Source of the DNA: RGIG5270 sp045538635
GTDB lineage: Bacteria; Verrucomicrobiota; Lentisphaeria; Victivallales; Victivallaceae
Length of the DNA stretch: 22,477 bases
Direction: 5' to 3'
Assembly (NCBI GenBank): GCA_045538635.1
Contig: JAZSRU010000005.1
Coordinates: 1 to 22,477, forward strand
Shown here: positions 1-8,218 of the stretch, one piece after another
Layout: each line of letters begins with the position of its first letter
How positions within the stretch are numbered: the first letter of the stretch is position 1
Program-made: the position numbers and the translations under genes
The notes under the pieces: generated by a model
The model's input: only the letters and a program-made list of their open reading frames with translations
Database searches by the model: none
Told to the model about the DNA's origin: nothing

Positions 1-33
1 AATTGACATTTCAATGTTAAATTTATTACGCAT
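1..33 (-). CDS. Transposase, first 11 codons only (cut by window edge)
   Basis: Reading leftward from the start codon complement at 31-33, the first 11 codons are identical to those of the complete transposase at 20064-21404 (MRNKFNIEMSI). The AAGGA ribosome binding site sits just right of it, as in the complete copy. Nothing about the rest of this gene can be judged from the window. Confidence 0.8.
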   Translation of the reverse strand, partial: MRNKFNIEMSI

Positions 34-137
34 CTGATAAATCCTTTACTTTTTTTGTTGTTTCTATTAAAAAATAAAGGTCAGATGCACTTTTGTCAAG
101 TATTTTTATCTTTCACAAAATTTCGGACAATAACAAT
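1..137 (-). mobile_element. Truncated left end of a second, oppositely oriented copy of the Fur-carrying insertion element
   Basis: The reverse complement of positions 1-137 is identical, base for base, to 19960-20096, the left end of the complete element at the other side of the window. It includes the terminal repeat (about 110-132), the TTGACA promoter box and the first 11 transposase codons. The body of this copy lies outside the window to the left. Because identity is perfect, the two copies are recent or kept alike by gene conversion. The tip lies about 20 bp before the ankyrin gene's start codon. The window edge could also be an assembly break at a repeat. Confidence 0.9.
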
Positions 138-153
138 ATATAAGGAGATTATT

Positions 154-2541
154 ATGAAAAAAGTTTCATCGTTTTTCGCTGTCGTAACTTTCCTTACAAT
201 TGCATTGCCGGCTGCACTTTGTGCCGCTGATATCAATAAAGAGTTAGGCTGGGCAGTTGCTGACGGTAAAATTGACAGAGTTGCAAAACTGCTTGATCAG
301 GGCGCAGATATAAATTACAGCGAACGGTATAAATCAACTCCGCTTGTTTCCGCTGTTGCCAGACCGGATAATATTGAGATGGTAAAATTTTTAATCAGCC
401 GGGGCGCGGATGTAAATAAAGGTGTGCCGCTCGTCGCCGCTGTCGAAGCTGAAAACATTGAAGCAATAAAACTTTTGCTTCAGAAAGGGGCAAAAATCAA
501 TGTCGTTCATAATTATCAATCTCTGCTCAGTATCTGTGTCAGAAAAGATAATATTGAAATTGTAAAGTTATTGAAAAAATATGGTGCAGATTTCAAGGAA
601 CTTGACAAATATAAAAATAATTTGCTTTATTATGCAATATCGCCTGCGATGGTTGAACTTTTGGTTTCGTATGGTGTGGATGCCAATGCTGCGCTTGCCG
701 ATAAATTGTCCGGAAAAAACTCGTTTGAGATTGTTAAAAAATTACTTGAACATGGTGCAGATGTTAATGTAACGCATTATGGTAATACTCTGCTTTTTAA
801 TGCGGATATTACTCCGGATGTTGCCGGCTTGCTTATTGATAAAGGTTTGGATGTCAACAGGAAAAATTCCAATAATGAAACTGCTTTGCACAGCATTGCT
901 TCAAGTAATAATATTCCTCTGATGAAATTTCTCCTCTCCAAAGGCGCGGATATAAATGCCAAAAATAAATACGGCATAACTCCTGTCTTCAGGGTCAGCA
1001 ATATTGATATGCTTAAATTTATGCTTGAAAACGGTGCGGAAAAAGTTGGCAGTGACGGCAAAACTTTGCTGCATTATGCCGCTGCAATCGGAAATTATGA
1101 CATGGTCAAATACCTTATTGAAAAAGGTTTAAAGGTTAATGCGGAAAATAAATATGAGGAAACTCCGCTGCATAGAGCCGCTTTTGCGGACATTGCAGAA
1201 TTGCTTATCGAAGCCGGAGCAAAAGTTGATGCAGAAAATAACAAAGATGAAACTCCTTTGTATTATGTGTTGAACAACAGAAAACTTGATGTCGCCAGAG
1301 TCCTTGTAAAGCATGGTGCAGATTTCGATGATTTCAAAAAGAAGGGAAGTGCTGATTGCCGGCTCCTGTTTGCTGCTGCGGACAATGATGAGCTGCCGGT
1401 CAAAGCATCTGATGTCAAGCAATATACATTTAATGAGATGGTGCGGAATGGTGTGGTCGAAGTTGTCCGTGCATGGGTGAAAAACGGTTTGGATTTGAAA
1501 AAATTTGATGCTTCACGGGCAATTGCAAATGCCAGATACAGCAAATCTCTGGAGGAGATGCTGAAATACCTTAAAACGCAGGGTTTTGATGTTTCAGCAA
1601 AGGATAAATATGGATACACTGTTCTGGATAAATGCGTAGATGCTTCGCGGTTTGATTTCCGTGTTTTCAAGATGCTGGTGGATAATGGCGCGGATGTTAA
1701 AAAAACAGACTCACAAGGCAATACTTTGCTTCACCGTTTAGCCGGAAATAACAGATTTTTGCCGTGCGTAAAACTGTTGTTGGCAAAAGGTGCTGATCCC
1801 AATGCAGTAAACCGGTATAAAAAAGAAACGCCGCTTTTCAATGCAGGCAGTCTGGAAATCGCAGAAGCTCTCATTGAGGCCGGAGCCGATGTAAATGCTC
1901 TTAATGCAAAAGGCGGCAATGTCCTTTTCAATATGAAAGATTCTGAAATCAATATTGTTAAACTGTTGATAGACAAGGGGATAAATGTTAATGTGGCAGA
2001 CCGGAATGGATATACTCCTTTAATGAATGCCGCGTATATGAATTATGAATTGGTGAAAATGCTTATTGAGGCAGGGGCTGATGTTAATCATATTAGCAAA
2101 TATGGCGTTACTCCGTTGAATTGTGTGAGTGACAAGGCAGTCGGGAAAAAGATTATTGATGTGCTTCTTGCTGCCGGAGCAGATACATCCTTGGCTGTAT
2201 TTAACGCTGTAATTAATAGGCGAGTGAATTTTTTGAAATATTTAGTTTCAAAAGGTGAAAATATTTCCGGCGTTGTTGATAAAAATAATGCCACGCCGTT
2301 ATTTGTGTGCCGGGATGTTGTTACTGCCCGCTTCCTGGTGGATCAGGGAGTGTATGTCAATGCCGCGGATGATAAAGGCAACACTGCGTTGAGCATGGCG
2401 ATCCGCAGATGTGATCTGCCGATGATAAAATACCTGATATCTGCCGGAGCTGAAACGGAAAAAGTTGCTCTGTGGATACAAAATATTTATGGCAGAGATT
2501 CTGCCGCAGCGAAAGAATATCTGAAAAAGTTTGTAAAATAA
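154..2541 (+). CDS. Exported ankyrin-repeat protein, 795 residues
   Basis: The protein opens with a Sec signal peptide (MKK, hydrophobic run, cleavage likely after A-L-C-A) and then consists almost wholly of about 22 ankyrin repeats, recognisable by recurring LLxxGADVN and TPLhxA segments spaced 27-35 residues apart. A less regular stretch sits near residues 405-470. Such repeats bind protein partners; no enzymatic domain is visible, so a periplasmic or secreted scaffold or inhibitor role is only inference. The start at 154 is chosen because AAGGAG lies at 142-147 and a signal peptide follows; the frame is open back to 55, but that part lies within the insertion element. The element end leaves almost no room for a native promoter. 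A strong terminator follows the gene. Confidence 0.9.
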   Translation: MKKVSSFFAVVTFLTIALPAALCAADINKELGWAVADGKIDRVAKLLDQGADINYSERYKSTPLVSAVARPDNIEMVKFLISRGADVNKGVPLVAAVEAENIEAIKLLLQKGAKINVVHNYQSLLSICVRKDNIEIVKLLKKYGADFKELDKYKNNLLYYAISPAMVELLVSYGVDANAALADKLSGKNSFEIVKKLLEHGADVNVTHYGNTLLFNADITPDVAGLLIDKGLDVNRKNSNNETALHSIASSNNIPLMKFLLSKGADINAKNKYGITPVFRVSNIDMLKFMLENGAEKVGSDGKTLLHYAAAIGNYDMVKYLIEKGLKVNAENKYEETPLHRAAFADIAELLIEAGAKVDAENNKDETPLYYVLNNRKLDVARVLVKHGADFDDFKKKGSADCRLLFAAADNDELPVKASDVKQYTFNEMVRNGVVEVVRAWVKNGLDLKKFDASRAIANARYSKSLEEMLKYLKTQGFDVSAKDKYGYTVLDKCVDASRFDFRVFKMLVDNGADVKKTDSQGNTLLHRLAGNNRFLPCVKLLLAKGADPNAVNRYKKETPLFNAGSLEIAEALIEAGADVNALNAKGGNVLFNMKDSEINIVKLLIDKGINVNVADRNGYTPLMNAAYMNYELVKMLIEAGADVNHISKYGVTPLNCVSDKAVGKKIIDVLLAAGADTSLAVFNAVINRRVNFLKYLVSKGENISGVVDKNNATPLFVCRDVVTARFLVDQGVYVNAADDKGNTALSMAIRRCDLPMIKYLISAGAETEKVALWIQNIYGRDSAAAKEYLKKFVK

Positions 2542-2587
2542 CTGTAAGAGATTATTGATTTTTGCAATCTGGATAAAAAGTAAAATA

Positions 2588-2632
2588 ATGCATTTCAAAA
2601 AACGGAAACTGTTTTTTGGAGTGCATTTTTTC
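2588..2632 (+). terminator. Rho-independent terminator after the ankyrin gene
   Basis: The outer arms AATGCA and TGCATT and inner arms CAAAAAAC and GTTTTTTG enclose a short loop and are followed by a run of T. It separates the ankyrin gene from the regulator unit that begins at 2664. Confidence 0.8.
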
Positions 2633-2663
2633 ATATATAATGATTTTTTTTGAAAAAAATGGC

Positions 2664-2691
2664 TTGACAAATATTTTTTTTGCATTATACT
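2664..2691 (+). promoter_or_regulatory. Sigma-70-type promoter of the regulator-pseudopilin-DUF4838 unit
   Basis: TTGACA at 2664-2669 is followed after 16 bp by TATACT at 2686-2691. Predicted transcription starts around 2698, about 55 bp before the GntR start codon. Confidence 0.75.
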
Positions 2692-2701
2692 ATAACATAG
2701 T
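2689..2701 (+). promoter_or_regulatory. Palindromic operator candidate overlapping the -10 box
   Basis: ACTAT-AAC-ATAGT is a perfect 5 bp inverted repeat covering the end of the -10 box and the predicted start point. GntR-type proteins bind short palindromes, so autoregulation by the adjacent regulator is plausible. The binding itself is inference. Confidence 0.4.
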
Positions 2702-2753
2702 GTAACATAATAATACATGCAATAACAATAATTTAGAAATAGTCGGGAGTATT

Positions 2754-3860
2754 ATGTACGGGATATTACAAAAAGATGAAGCAATTCCTTTGCCGCAGCA
2801 AATAAGCAATATTATTCGGGAGAAAATTGAAAACGGTGTCTATCGCCCCGGTAAAAAACTCGGAACTATCCGGCAATTCGCCAAAGATTTCGATGTCAGC
2901 CCGGTAACGATTATCAAAGCACTGGATATTCTGGAGGAGGAAACTTTGATTGAACGCGTGCCGGTCAAAGGGGTTTTTGTTTCGGATTTGCTTAAATCGC
3001 AGAAAAAGCAGCTTACAGGCTGTTTTGTTTTTCCTGAAAAATATATGTTCCCGCGGCCTGAAGCCAACGAAAACTGGGGGCTTAATTATGAGTTGTACCG
3101 CGGATTATTTGAGGCGGCCCAGCAGAGAAAAATAAATATGCAGTTTGTTTATTTTGCAGATTTTCCCTCATCTGAAATCCTTGAAAAGCAAAGAATTGCA
3201 TTGAAAAAATTTGATTTTGCAATTTTTCCCGGTATGACACAATTAGTTGAATTATGCAAACTTTCCGCATCGGAGCGTCCTACCTATTGTTTTGCCGACG
3301 GAAATAAAGCAAATGAAATCGCAGATGCGGTTATATCAATAGATTATGATCGTGAAAATGTTACCAAATACCTTATTGATTATCTGCTTAAAAGTTCATG
3401 CCGGAGCGCGGGTGCAATAAGTTCCTTAAGGTACCAGACTGATCGCGCCGTTGATTTTTTGCAAGCCGCCTCTGCCAATGGTATCACAGTACATGATTCT
3501 GCATGGCTCAAACTTGAAAACGATGATGCAAATAATATCAACAGGATAAAAGAGTATCTTTTGAGCCGCAAACATGAATTTATATTTGTCGATTATACCG
3601 AGATAATGCCGCTGGTGTATGAGGCGGCATATCAGGCGGATTTGGCAGTCGGCAAAGATTTTATTCTTACGGGAGTTGCCAGCGGGGTAAGTTTCGCAAA
3701 TCTCTTCCCGCGCTTGTCGTATTTCCGTATTCCCCGCTATGAAATGGGAATGCAAATCATAAAAAGTGCAGAAAAACTCGTTCGTAACGGGCAAAAAAGC
3801 GGCAAAGTCACGACGCTCAACCTTGAATTTGTCAAAGGTCATACCCTTTATAAAAAATAA
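2754..3860 (+). CDS. GntR-type transcription regulator with LacI-like sensor domain
   Basis: A 368-residue regulator. Residues about 12-77 form a GntR winged helix-turn-helix (LPQQISNIIREKIENG, then the SPVTIIKALDILEEE recognition region and the G-V-F wing). The remainder, from about residue 85 to the end, looks like a periplasmic-binding-protein/LacI-type ligand domain, an architecture typical of sugar-responsive regulators. GGGAG lies 7-8 bp before the ATG. The gene leads a co-directional unit with a pseudopilin gene (15 bp gap) and a DUF4838 protein, so it probably controls that unit in response to a glycan-derived ligand; the ligand is unknown. It is about as long as the second regulator here (10537-11544) but only distantly similar. 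Confidence 0.88.
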   Translation: MYGILQKDEAIPLPQQISNIIREKIENGVYRPGKKLGTIRQFAKDFDVSPVTIIKALDILEEETLIERVPVKGVFVSDLLKSQKKQLTGCFVFPEKYMFPRPEANENWGLNYELYRGLFEAAQQRKINMQFVYFADFPSSEILEKQRIALKKFDFAIFPGMTQLVELCKLSASERPTYCFADGNKANEIADAVISIDYDRENVTKYLIDYLLKSSCRSAGAISSLRYQTDRAVDFLQAASANGITVHDSAWLKLENDDANNINRIKEYLLSRKHEFIFVDYTEIMPLVYEAAYQADLAVGKDFILTGVASGVSFANLFPRLSYFRIPRYEMGMQIIKSAEKLVRNGQKSGKVTTLNLEFVKGHTLYKK

Positions 3861-3874
3861 AGAAAGGATAGAAC

Positions 3875-4768
3875 ATGAAAAAATCATTCACCCTGATTGA
3901 GCTCTTGGTTATTACATCACAGCTCTGCCGTGATTTTTGTAAGCGGACATTTTTTCGTTTTCAAAATACCCCGCTTTTTTTGAAACAAAAGGGGAGCGCG
4001 AGGGGAAAAGGAAAATTTTTTTCTCGTGAAAAAAAGTTTGCTTGTCCCCTCGCATCATATCCCTTTACTCTCATAGAACTGCTGGTTGTAATTGCAATTA
4101 TTGCAATTCTTGCCGGCATGCTGCTGCCCGCCTTGAATCAGGCAAGAGCGAAAGCTGTTGCAGCAGAATGCATTTCAAATTTGAAACAGATGGGAACAAT
4201 TTATAATTTTTATTCAATGGATAACAATGATTTACATCCGCTTATTATCAAAAAAACAGGTGGCGGAGATTTAACGCATATTTATTCTTCAATTCTTGCA
4301 CGCGCCGGATACATTACCAACCGTGCAGAATAATTTCTTGTTTGTCCGACCAAAAGAGAAAAAAATCCTGGTGGGTATGCAATATATGGCAGAATGTCTG
4401 AACATGCAAATGAAATGTCTGCGGATTACTGGGGAACTGTTGCATTTTCCGGCAGTGAAACATTTTATTTTGTCAAAAATGCAAAAATTGAACAGTCTTC
4501 ACAATTTCCGCTGCTTGCAGACTCTGTACGTCCTGACACAAAAGCGTTGAATTGTCTTGCCGCATTCACAATTACGGATACGACATGGGGACATTTCGGA
4601 TTGCGTCACGGGAATGCAGGAAATATAGTTTTTCTGGATGGCAGTGCATCTGCAATAAAAGCAGATAATTCACTGAAAGAAGTGTTTTTTGCATTGAGCA
4701 AACGTACAAATTGGCCATATCCGAGAGCGTGCAGTATTGACGGTGTAATGGGAAGTGCAGTCCAATAA
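3875..4768 (+). pseudogene. Pseudopilin (PulG/type II secretion-like) gene with palindromic insertion and internal stop
   Basis: The frame starts MKKSFTLIELLVI, the class III signal sequence and start of the pilin helix. It then runs for about 47 unrelated residues and begins the motif again at about residue 63 (FTLIELLVVIAIIAILAG), followed by the usual LLPALNQARAKA and SNLKQM segments. The reading frame stops at TAA 4331-4333 but continues in the same frame for 145 more codons with family-typical sequence (LVCP soon after the stop, later RHGNAGNIVFLDGSA). A full product would be 297 residues. The simplest view is a gene inactivated by one nonsense change after gaining an insertion. Readthrough, or two separately made halves, cannot be excluded; no good ribosome binding site is seen before the internal ATG at 4394. 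GAAAGGA precedes the start. Confidence 0.8.
3998..4053 (+). repeat. 56-bp near-perfect palindrome inserted in frame in the pseudopilin gene
   Basis: GCGAGGGG (3998-4005) pairs with CCCCTCGC (4046-4053). The inner arms pair without gaps at 14 of 17 further positions down to a 6-nt loop (CTCGTG), giving about 22 of 25 pairs. Short outer arms AAAGGG and CCCTTT extend it. It forms most of the segment separating the two copies of the FTLIELL motif. Confidence 0.8.
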
Positions 4769-4787
4769 TTAAAAAAAAGGAACATTT

Positions 4788-6995
4788 ATGAAATCTAAAT
4801 TTTTTCTGATGTTGGCAGGTATTATAACTTTTAATATCTGTTATGGTGCCATAATTATTGATAACTCTTACAAGGCAAAAGCAGAGATAAAAGAACTTAT
4901 TTCAGCGGAAAAAACTGCACTTGCTGAACTTAATACTTATTTGAATAAAATTTTCGGAAAAAGCGCTGAAAAAGATAATAAATTCGTTATTCTCCGGTAT
5001 GATGAAAAATTGAGTAAAGAAGAATTTACAATCTCAAGTGATAAAAAAGGCAATATAATTATTTCCGGAGGCAGACCGCGTGGTGTGATGTATGGAGTAT
5101 ATTATTTCCTCGACCGTAAACTCGGAGTAAAATGGCTCACCGCTGATGATGAATATGTTCCGACTGCCGAAAATATTAAAATTGAAAAAGTTGATTATCA
5201 CGGAAAACCTGTTTTCAATGCCCGTATTTTTTCAAGTGAAGTTTGGGGTAAAAATTCAGAAAAAGTCCGCAGATGGTGTGCCCGTAATTTTATTAACGGC
5301 AAAGGCGGAAAAATTTATCCTGCTGATGAAAAATTCGGGGAAGAGTTGATGTTCTCTCCGCCGACAAGATGTCATGGACTTTTTCAAATCGTAACTCCGG
5401 CAAAATATTTTAAAAGCAATCCGGAATTTTGGGCATTGCAGAATGGAAAACGTACTCATCGTGATAAAAGAGGGTTGACTGCTGATTATTGTCTTACAAA
5501 TGAAAAATTGGCTGAAGCAGCCGCCAAGGAATGTCGTGAATTTCTCAAAAAAAATCCGACTGCCAGATATATTTCCATTCAGGAAGGAGATTTTACGAAA
5601 GGGTATTGCGACTGTACACCTTGCAAGAAGCTGGTAAAAGAATGCGGCAATCGGGAATCTGTACGCTGGGTATTTTTTGCCAACCGGGTGGCAAAAATTC
5701 TGAAAGATGAGTTCCCGCAGACAAAATTTCTTATTTTTGCTTACACTGCCAGCCGACAGCCTCCGGTAAATATCAAGGCTGAAGATAATGTATGCGTTCA
5801 GCTCTGTGCCTGGAATAACCGCCGCGGGCAGGCATATAATCATCCGAAAAATAAAATAGGCAATACATTTTTGAAGCAGCTTGAAGAATGGAAAAAAGTT
5901 TGTAAAAATATTCTTATTTGGGATTATACCTATACTTTTTCTGATCGTTTGCTGCCTGCTCCTGACTTATTGCTTAATATTGATAATTTCAAAGCATTTA
6001 ATGAAATCGGAATTGATGGAATATATCCTGAAAATGGCGCACCTGAAGAAATTTCTTATGGAATGCCATTCAAAGCATGGCTGCTGCCGCGAATTATGTG
6101 GAATCCCGCTGAATGCGGAAACGGTGAAGAGCTCGAAAATATTTTCTGTGAAAGTTATTACGGCAAAAAAGGCGGCAAATATGTTGCTGAATATTATAAA
6201 CTTCTCCGTGACGTAAACCGCAAACAGGGCTTTGTTAATTATACTTCAGGCGGAGTTATCGGCAAAGCGGCTTTCGAGTCTCCTGAAATTACAGCAAAAG
6301 GTTATGAACTTTTTAAAAAAGCAATTGCAGAAGAAAAAGATCCTGTTTTGATAAAACGTCTTAAAACAGCAATGCTTCATGCTCAATATCAGGTTATCCG
6401 GAATTTCAGTAAAGTTCAGAAAATTGGAAAATTCACTGAATCTTATGATGATATTGTTAATGATATGATAAATTTGATAAAGGCAGATAAAAATACGACT
6501 GCCGCACTTAAAAACAGATTTATCAAAAATATAAATTCATTTGCATTGCTGAAAAATATCAAAGCAGATGCTTCGCAGCTTTATGCTAATTATCTGCCTG
6601 CTAAGGCATACGACGGCAAAATTGATACTTACTGGCATGCCGCAAACAGTACCGGATGGTGTCAAATTGAATTTGATAATGTAAAGGAAATCAGCCGTAT
6701 AACTACTGTTCATGGTTCTTCTGGCAGTAGTCATTCTGGAGAATACAGTATTTCCGGCAGTCTTGACGGAAAAAACTGGTTTGTTATCAAACCGAAAACT
6801 TTTGTCGGCGCCAGAGACAATCTGAAATGGGTTTATTCCGATGATGTGTTTGAAACGCCGGTCAAAGCAAAATTCATCCGTACCTATCGTTTGAAAGCAT
6901 TTACGGAAAGAAAAATTCGTAACGATGTGGCATTTTATGAACAATGGTTCAACTTGAAAGAACTTCCGAAAGAACTTTTTGTAAAAACTAAATAA
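4788..6995 (+). CDS. Exported DUF4838 protein with C-terminal F5/8 type C domain
   Basis: A 735-residue protein with a signal peptide (cleavage near C-Y-G-A, residues 18-21). Residues about 25-130 resemble the beta/alpha domain that precedes the catalytic domain in GH20 and GH67 enzymes, including RGVMYGVYYFLDRKLGVKWL at 98-117. The DUF4838 region follows, with the conserved Cys cluster CDCTPC at 274-279 and the WDYTY segment. Residues about 590-715 look like a discoidin/F5-8C carbohydrate-binding domain (AYDGKIDTYWHA, later SLDGKNWF). DUF4838 proteins are glycosidase-like but the reaction is not established. It follows the broken pseudopilin by 19 bp with an AAGGA site and ends the unit; a strong terminator follows. 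Confidence 0.87.
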   Translation: MKSKFFLMLAGIITFNICYGAIIIDNSYKAKAEIKELISAEKTALAELNTYLNKIFGKSAEKDNKFVILRYDEKLSKEEFTISSDKKGNIIISGGRPRGVMYGVYYFLDRKLGVKWLTADDEYVPTAENIKIEKVDYHGKPVFNARIFSSEVWGKNSEKVRRWCARNFINGKGGKIYPADEKFGEELMFSPPTRCHGLFQIVTPAKYFKSNPEFWALQNGKRTHRDKRGLTADYCLTNEKLAEAAAKECREFLKKNPTARYISIQEGDFTKGYCDCTPCKKLVKECGNRESVRWVFFANRVAKILKDEFPQTKFLIFAYTASRQPPVNIKAEDNVCVQLCAWNNRRGQAYNHPKNKIGNTFLKQLEEWKKVCKNILIWDYTYTFSDRLLPAPDLLLNIDNFKAFNEIGIDGIYPENGAPEEISYGMPFKAWLLPRIMWNPAECGNGEELENIFCESYYGKKGGKYVAEYYKLLRDVNRKQGFVNYTSGGVIGKAAFESPEITAKGYELFKKAIAEEKDPVLIKRLKTAMLHAQYQVIRNFSKVQKIGKFTESYDDIVNDMINLIKADKNTTAALKNRFIKNINSFALLKNIKADASQLYANYLPAKAYDGKIDTYWHAANSTGWCQIEFDNVKEISRITTVHGSSGSSHSGEYSISGSLDGKNWFVIKPKTFVGARDNLKWVYSDDVFETPVKAKFIRTYRLKAFTERKIRNDVAFYEQWFNLKELPKELFVKTK

Positions 6996-7017
6996 AATTA
7001 TCCGTATAATCTTTAAG

Positions 7018-7056
7018 TGCTGTTGCAGAAAATAAAAATGCAACAGCATTTTTTTT
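7018..7056 (+). terminator. Strong Rho-independent terminator
   Basis: Perfect 10 bp stem TGCTGTTGCA (7018-7027) and TGCAACAGCA (7039-7048), an 11-nt loop, then eight T. It ends the DUF4838 unit. Confidence 0.9.
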
Positions 7057-7075
7057 GAAAAATAATTACTTCATG

Positions 7076-7103
7076 TTGATTTTATGCGGTTTTATGCTAT
7101 TTT
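7076..7103 (+). promoter_or_regulatory. Probable promoter of the signal peptidase gene
   Basis: TTGATT at 7076-7081 and TATTTT at 7098-7103 with 16 bp between, immediately after the terminator and just before the GGAGG site. The predicted leader is very short. Confidence 0.4.
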
Positions 7104-7120
7104 TATTGACGGAGGCAATT

Positions 7121-7606
7121 ATGTGGTTTGAAAAATTCTTTTTTCCGAAATTGGACTGGAAATTCGGTGTGCGACTGTGCATTATTGCGGTTACAGTCTG
7201 GTGTATTGGCAGTTTCTGGCTGATGCCGTGTTTCATCAACGGGCGCAGTATGCAGCCGACTTATGATTCTGTCGGATTTAATTTGTGCAACAAGCTCAAA
7301 TACCGCAAATCCGGAGTCAAACACGGCGATATAGTTGTGCTTCGATATGTTGATAATAAGTATTTTTTGAAACGGGTGATTGCTCTTGAGGGGGAAACGG
7401 TCGAATTCAGAAAAGGTAAGCTTTTTCGCAACGGGGCTGTCGTAGAAGAGGAATATGTAAAGCTGCCGTGTGATTGGGATATGATGCCGGTTACGGTCAG
7501 AAAGGGGACGATTTTCGTCGTCGGAGATAACCGTTCCATGCCGATAAGCCAGCATCAATTCGGAATGATATCAACGGTACGGATAACAGGAGCGCCGCTA
7601 TGGTAA
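7121..7606 (+). CDS. lepB: Signal peptidase I, short S26-family form
   Basis: A 161-residue membrane protein with one N-terminal membrane segment (about residues 16-38) followed by the catalytic motifs. GRSMQPT carries the nucleophile Ser43, FLKRVIALEGE carries the general-base Lys84, and VGDNRS at 134-139 is the C-terminal box. It would cleave signal peptides of exported proteins such as those encoded around it. The last box reads GDNRSMPISQHQFG, not the classic SxDSRxFG form, a variant known in shorter signal peptidases. The start at 7121 is chosen for GGAGG at 7111-7115; the frame is open further upstream but runs into the terminator. The last codons overlap the next gene by 7 bp. Confidence 0.88.
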   Translation: MWFEKFFFPKLDWKFGVRLCIIAVTVWCIGSFWLMPCFINGRSMQPTYDSVGFNLCNKLKYRKSGVKHGDIVVLRYVDNKYFLKRVIALEGETVEFRKGKLFRNGAVVEEEYVKLPCDWDMMPVTVRKGTIFVVGDNRSMPISQHQFGMISTVRITGAPLW

Positions 7607-8100
7607 AAAAATTTATAATTGCAGTAATTTTAATTATAGCGGCAGTTGCGGTGTATTTTGTATTTTTCAGTGAATCCGAAGAACAGAAAATCCGCAAAAT
7701 GTTGAATGGATTGTGCGTTGATTGTGCGAAAAATAAGGAATCTTCATCGGCGGCGGCTTTGATTGTCAAGACAAATGTTTTGAAAAGTTATTTTACTGAT
7801 CCTTGTAAGCTTTCGGTGCATCGCGGATTTTTGCAGGGGACTTTTAATGATGTGCGTATTGCCAATGAGATAATGCGGGTTAATTTGCTGTTGTCTTATT
7901 CAGATTTGTCGATTTCGGATTTGAGTGTAACCGTGGATAAAGTTGAGGCGAGGGCTGTTTTTACCGGCAGATTCAGAGGGATATTGAAAAGCGGTGAAAA
8001 AGTTGAAGAGGTGCGTGAAGTCGAAGTCACTTTAAAAAAAGTTGATAAAAAATGGAAAATTTCATCAGCTGAAGTGCATGATATTCTCGCCAAAAGATAA
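7600..8100 (+). CDS. Membrane-anchored protein with NTF2-like domain, function unknown
   Basis: A 166-residue protein. Residues 4-23 form one hydrophobic anchor, followed by a domain with a helix-rich N-terminus (EEQKIRKMLNGLCVDCAKN) and alternating beta strands ending in VEVTLKKVDKKWKISSAEV. This is the usual end of small NTF2/SnoaL-like folds, where the W-K-I strand closes the cone. No catalytic residues can be proposed. Its ATG lies inside the end of the signal peptidase gene (7 bp overlap), so the two are translationally coupled and probably act or are made together. Fold assignment is moderate; function is unknown. Confidence 0.7.
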   Translation: MVKKFIIAVILIIAAVAVYFVFFSESEEQKIRKMLNGLCVDCAKNKESSSAAALIVKTNVLKSYFTDPCKLSVHRGFLQGTFNDVRIANEIMRVNLLLSYSDLSISDLSVTVDKVEARAVFTGRFRGILKSGEKVEEVREVEVTLKKVDKKWKISSAEVHDILAKR

Positions 8101-8136
8101 TTTTATATTTTTCTTTAAAAAAAATATGAAAAATGC

Positions 8137-8164
8137 TTGTTTTTTTAAATTGGTGTGCTATTCT
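8137..8164 (+). promoter_or_regulatory. Promoter of the small lipoprotein gene
   Basis: TTGTTT at 8137-8142 and TATTCT at 8159-8164 with 16 bp spacing; a 5' leader of about 48 nt follows. Confidence 0.55.
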
Positions 8165-8176
8165 TTATTGTAAACA

Positions 8177-8197
8177 GAAATGTCATGGTGACATTTC
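8177..8197 (+). promoter_or_regulatory. Leader hairpin before the lipoprotein gene
   Basis: A perfect 9 bp stem GAAATGTCA / TGACATTTC closed by a TGG triloop lies at or near the predicted 5' end of the transcript and leaves the AGGAG site (8206-8210) free. It may stabilise the mRNA or be an operator; the sequence does not decide which. Confidence 0.6.
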
Positions 8198-8218
8198 CGT
8201 AAAAAAGGAGAAAAAATT

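Noticed and set aside
55..153. Longer N-terminus for the ankyrin protein
   Set aside because: This part is insertion-element sequence; the signal peptide and AAGGAG site put the start at 154.
1129..2294. Several long open frames on the minus strand within the ankyrin gene
   Set aside because: They mirror the repetitive coding frame, lack ribosome binding sites and encode no recognisable domain.
4394..4768. Separate gene for the C-terminal half of the pseudopilin
   Set aside because: Same frame as the upstream half, only a stop between them, no ribosome binding site, and no N-terminal pilin signal; better treated as part of one broken gene.
7055..7120. TTG start giving signal peptidase 22 more residues
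   Set aside because: It lies on the T tract of the preceding terminator; GGAGG before 7121 is a far better start.
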